Origin: Gammaproteobacteria bacterium
Lineage (GTDB): Bacteria; Pseudomonadota; Gammaproteobacteria; Pseudomonadales; Azotimanducaceae
DNA: 8,138 nt
Reading direction: 5' to 3'
NCBI GenBank assembly: GCA_002726925.1
Contig: PBTJ01000031.1
Coordinates: 3,002 to 11,139 of the forward strand
Part shown: in pieces, positions 6,554 through 8,138 of the stretch
Layout: every line of letters starts with the position of its first letter
How positions within the stretch are numbered: position 1 is the stretch's first letter
Position numbers and translations under genes: made by a program
The notes under the pieces: model-generated
Databases searched by the model: none
What the model saw: only the letters and a program-made list of their open reading frames with translations
Told to the model about the DNA's origin: nothing

Positions 6554-7780
6554 TTACCTATTCATCGCCATTAACGGCGAAATTTTTAGCGCCCTTCGAG
6601 CTGGAAAAAAGCTGGCGAACAGTCCTACCAGCACGCTTAGGCCACCAAAGAGCAACAGATCTTCAAGAGCAAGCACCGGCTTCAACAGTGTGCTCATGCC
6701 AAAGGCTTCGACACTTTCACTGAAGGCCGATAAATCAATACCATCGCCTAAGCCGAACACTAGGACTACGCCCAGTAATAGGCCCGCAACTACGCCAACG
6801 ATCATAATGCCAACGCATTCCATGACGACCTGAATGAGCAGTAGCTGTTTGTTCATGCCCAACGCGCGCAACATGCCTAGCTCCTGCGTGCGCTGCATGA
6901 CGGTCGCGATGAGCGTATTGACGAGGCCAAAGGTTAACGCACTCATAATGAGGAAGAACCAAATCACCATGGTGGCATCGACAAGGTCGACCATTTCCGC
7001 AATCTGGGGCTGCATCTGTCGCCAGTCTGTAACCACCAATTGCGGATGCTGGCGCGCTAGCTGCTCAATCGCTGGGGGCCTGTCTTCGTCGGATTGCAGC
7101 ACAACCGATAGCTCGGTAATCGGATCAGCGAGTTGCTGGGTACCCAACGCTCCCTGCAACGCCTCTAGTCCTGTGAACACCAACATGTTCTCAGACCACT
7201 CTATGGGCGCATCGAAAACACCGGCAATTCGGTAGCCACGCTCAAGGCTCTTACCGTCAGCGCCTTCCACAATAGTCACCACCCGGCGGCCTACCGTCGT
7301 TTGCAGGGTTTCAGCCAGCGCGTTGCCAATAAGCAATCGACCATCTTCTGCGCCGGTCAGGGTTTCGCCTGCAATCTGAAAGTCTCGGTAAAACGAAATG
7401 CCTTCGTTGGCTGGATCGATGCCTATTATCGCGACGCCGCGGGTTTCGCGCTCGCTGCTGATTACCGCTGGCAGATTGATTCGCTTGGCGAAGCCGACAG
7501 TGGGTAACGACGGATTTAGGGTTATCGACGTGCCGGCTGAAAACGCGTGCTGTAAACTGGGGTCATCGGCGAATCCCGGCGCCTGCATCTTTATATGACC
7601 GCTTAAACCAGACACGGCGGTTTCCAGCATATCGACCTGCCAGCCCCGTATGAGGGAGTTGGATAGCGTGGTGCCGCCGACGGCAATGGCGATGGCAGCA
7701 AAGAGAAAAAAGTTGCGCCGTCGGTATCGCACAATGTTGCGAAGACTGAGGCTGAACAGGAGCGATAGCGTTCCGAGCAT
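6554..7780 (-). CDS. FtsX-like (MacB/LolC-type) ABC transporter permease
   Basis: Inner-membrane permease of 408 residues with the four-helix plan of the FtsX/MacB superfamily. TM1 is about 23-43 after a basic RYRRR stretch. A large periplasmic domain (about 45-268), with a MacB-periplasmic-core-like pattern, follows. TM2 is about 269-293. A cytoplasmic coupling segment MQRTQELGMLRALGMNK (295-311) should contact the ATPase. TM3 is about 314-344, a short periplasmic loop follows, and TM4 is about 373-392. The C-terminus FFPARRALKISPLMAMNR is the family's typical ending. The ATG at 7780 has GGAG six bases upstream (7787-7790), fixing the start. The stop of the preceding permease lies 3 bases away, so the two are almost certainly co-translated and probably form a heterodimer, as LolC and LolE do. 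The substrate is not indicated; lipoprotein or lipid handling, peptide export and control of cell-wall enzymes are all known in the superfamily. Confidence 0.9.
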   Translation of the reverse strand: MLGTLSLLFSLSLRNIVRYRRRNFFLFAAIAIAVGGTTLSNSLIRGWQVDMLETAVSGLSGHIKMQAPGFADDPSLQHAFSAGTSITLNPSLPTVGFAKRINLPAVISSERETRGVAIIGIDPANEGISFYRDFQIAGETLTGAEDGRLLIGNALAETLQTTVGRRVVTIVEGADGKSLERGYRIAGVFDAPIEWSENMLVFTGLEALQGALGTQQLADPITELSVVLQSDEDRPPAIEQLARQHPQLVVTDWRQMQPQIAEMVDLVDATMVIWFFLIMSALTFGLVNTLIATVMQRTQELGMLRALGMNKQLLLIQVVMECVGIMIVGVVAGLLLGVVLVFGLGDGIDLSAFSESVEAFGMSTLLKPVLALEDLLLFGGLSVLVGLFASFFPARRALKISPLMAMNR

Positions 7781-7783
7781 GCC

Positions 7784-8138
7784 CTACTCCACTCGCAGCG
7801 CAGCGACTGGGTGAATGCCTCGCACGCGCACGGTGCTAACCAAGGCAGCAAGCTGGGTGCCAACGATCATCACCATTGGCGCTGTCAATAAGCTGGTGAG
7901 CGTGGCCTTCGGAAACAAGCGATCAAAAGAACCCATTTGCATCTGCCGCACCGCCTCTTCGCCAGCCATTTGGGCCAGCGGAATGCCAACGGCGCTCAAA
8001 TAGTTGATGAGCGGCATCGCCAGCGCCAGCCCGAGCGTTACGCCCAACAAACTGAGCAGCAGGGCTTCAAATTGCACCTGTCCAATCACCTGCCATGGGC
8101 GCATGCCCAGCGCCATAAATAGGCCGAATTCCCGGGTG
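7784..8138 (-). CDS. Second FtsX-like ABC transporter permease (only the C-terminal part is in the window)
   Basis: The frame is open to the right edge, so the 117 residues seen are the C-terminal end of a longer permease; the Met at 8116 is internal. The visible part starts at the coupling segment TREFGLFMALGMRPWQV, the counterpart of QELGMLRALGMNK in the neighbouring permease. TM3 follows (FEALLLSLLGVTLGLALAMP), then a periplasmic loop containing an amphipathic Met/Gln-rich stretch, TM4 (about 80-103) and the closing RVRGIHPVAALRVE, the FtsX-family ending. It differs clearly from the other permease, so this is a two-permease transporter rather than a recent duplication. Its first two transmembrane segments and periplasmic domain lie outside the window, as does the operon promoter. 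Confidence 0.85.
   Translation of the reverse strand, partial: TREFGLFMALGMRPWQVIGQVQFEALLLSLLGVTLGLALAMPLINYLSAVGIPLAQMAGEEAVRQMQMGSFDRLFPKATLTSLLTAPMVMIVGTQLAALVSTVRVRGIHPVAALRVE

Noticed and set aside
8121..8138. GAATTCCCGGG at the right edge looks like an EcoRI-SmaI cloning polylinker, hinting at vector contamination.
   Set aside because: In the minus-strand frame it encodes TREFGLF, which runs straight into the MALGM coupling segment of the FtsX-like permease, so it is native coding sequence.
5795..8138. Naming the ABC genes lolD, lolC and lolE.
   Set aside because: The gene order differs, and a barrel gene is attached to the operon; family resemblance alone does not justify the symbols.

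Overview
The window reads as chromosomal DNA of a gammaproteobacterium, probably a marine or environmental one. GC content is moderately high (high fifties by eye), coding is dense, the Uup protein is of the proteobacterial type, and an FtsX-type ABC system with an outer-membrane beta-barrel implies a Gram-negative envelope. The genus cannot be fixed from the sequence. Both ends cut through genes. There is no RNA gene, mobile element, CRISPR array or gene-free stretch longer than about 60 bases.

Left part (1-2345): the 3' five-sixths of an ABC-F ATPase gene, uup, runs on the plus strand. It meets a minus-strand histidine-phosphatase-superfamily gene tail to tail with two bases between the stop codons. 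Centre (2346-4040): a short divergent intergenic region precedes a two-gene plus-strand unit. This encodes a short-chain dehydrogenase resembling the (3R)-hydroxyacyl-CoA dehydrogenase domain of peroxisomal multifunctional enzyme 2, and a VOC (glyoxalase/extradiol-dioxygenase fold) protein. The pair suggests a small catabolic step on a CoA-linked or ring-derived substrate, but the substrate is not evident.

Right part (4069-8138): a compact minus-strand operon, read from the right edge leftward. It holds an FtsX-like permease (only its C-terminal 117 residues are inside the window), a second complete FtsX-like permease, a LolD/MacB-type ATPase, and a secreted protein with an apparent SPOR-like N-terminal domain followed by a predicted outer-membrane beta-barrel ending in Phe. 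Spacings are 3, 45 and 4 bases. Together they look like a trans-envelope machine: two permeases and an ATPase form an inner-membrane mechanotransmission complex, and the barrel is its outer-membrane partner. This operon is the most interesting content. The combination of a possible peptidoglycan-binding domain and a barrel in one polypeptide, linked to a two-permease FtsX-type transporter, is not one I can match to a named system.
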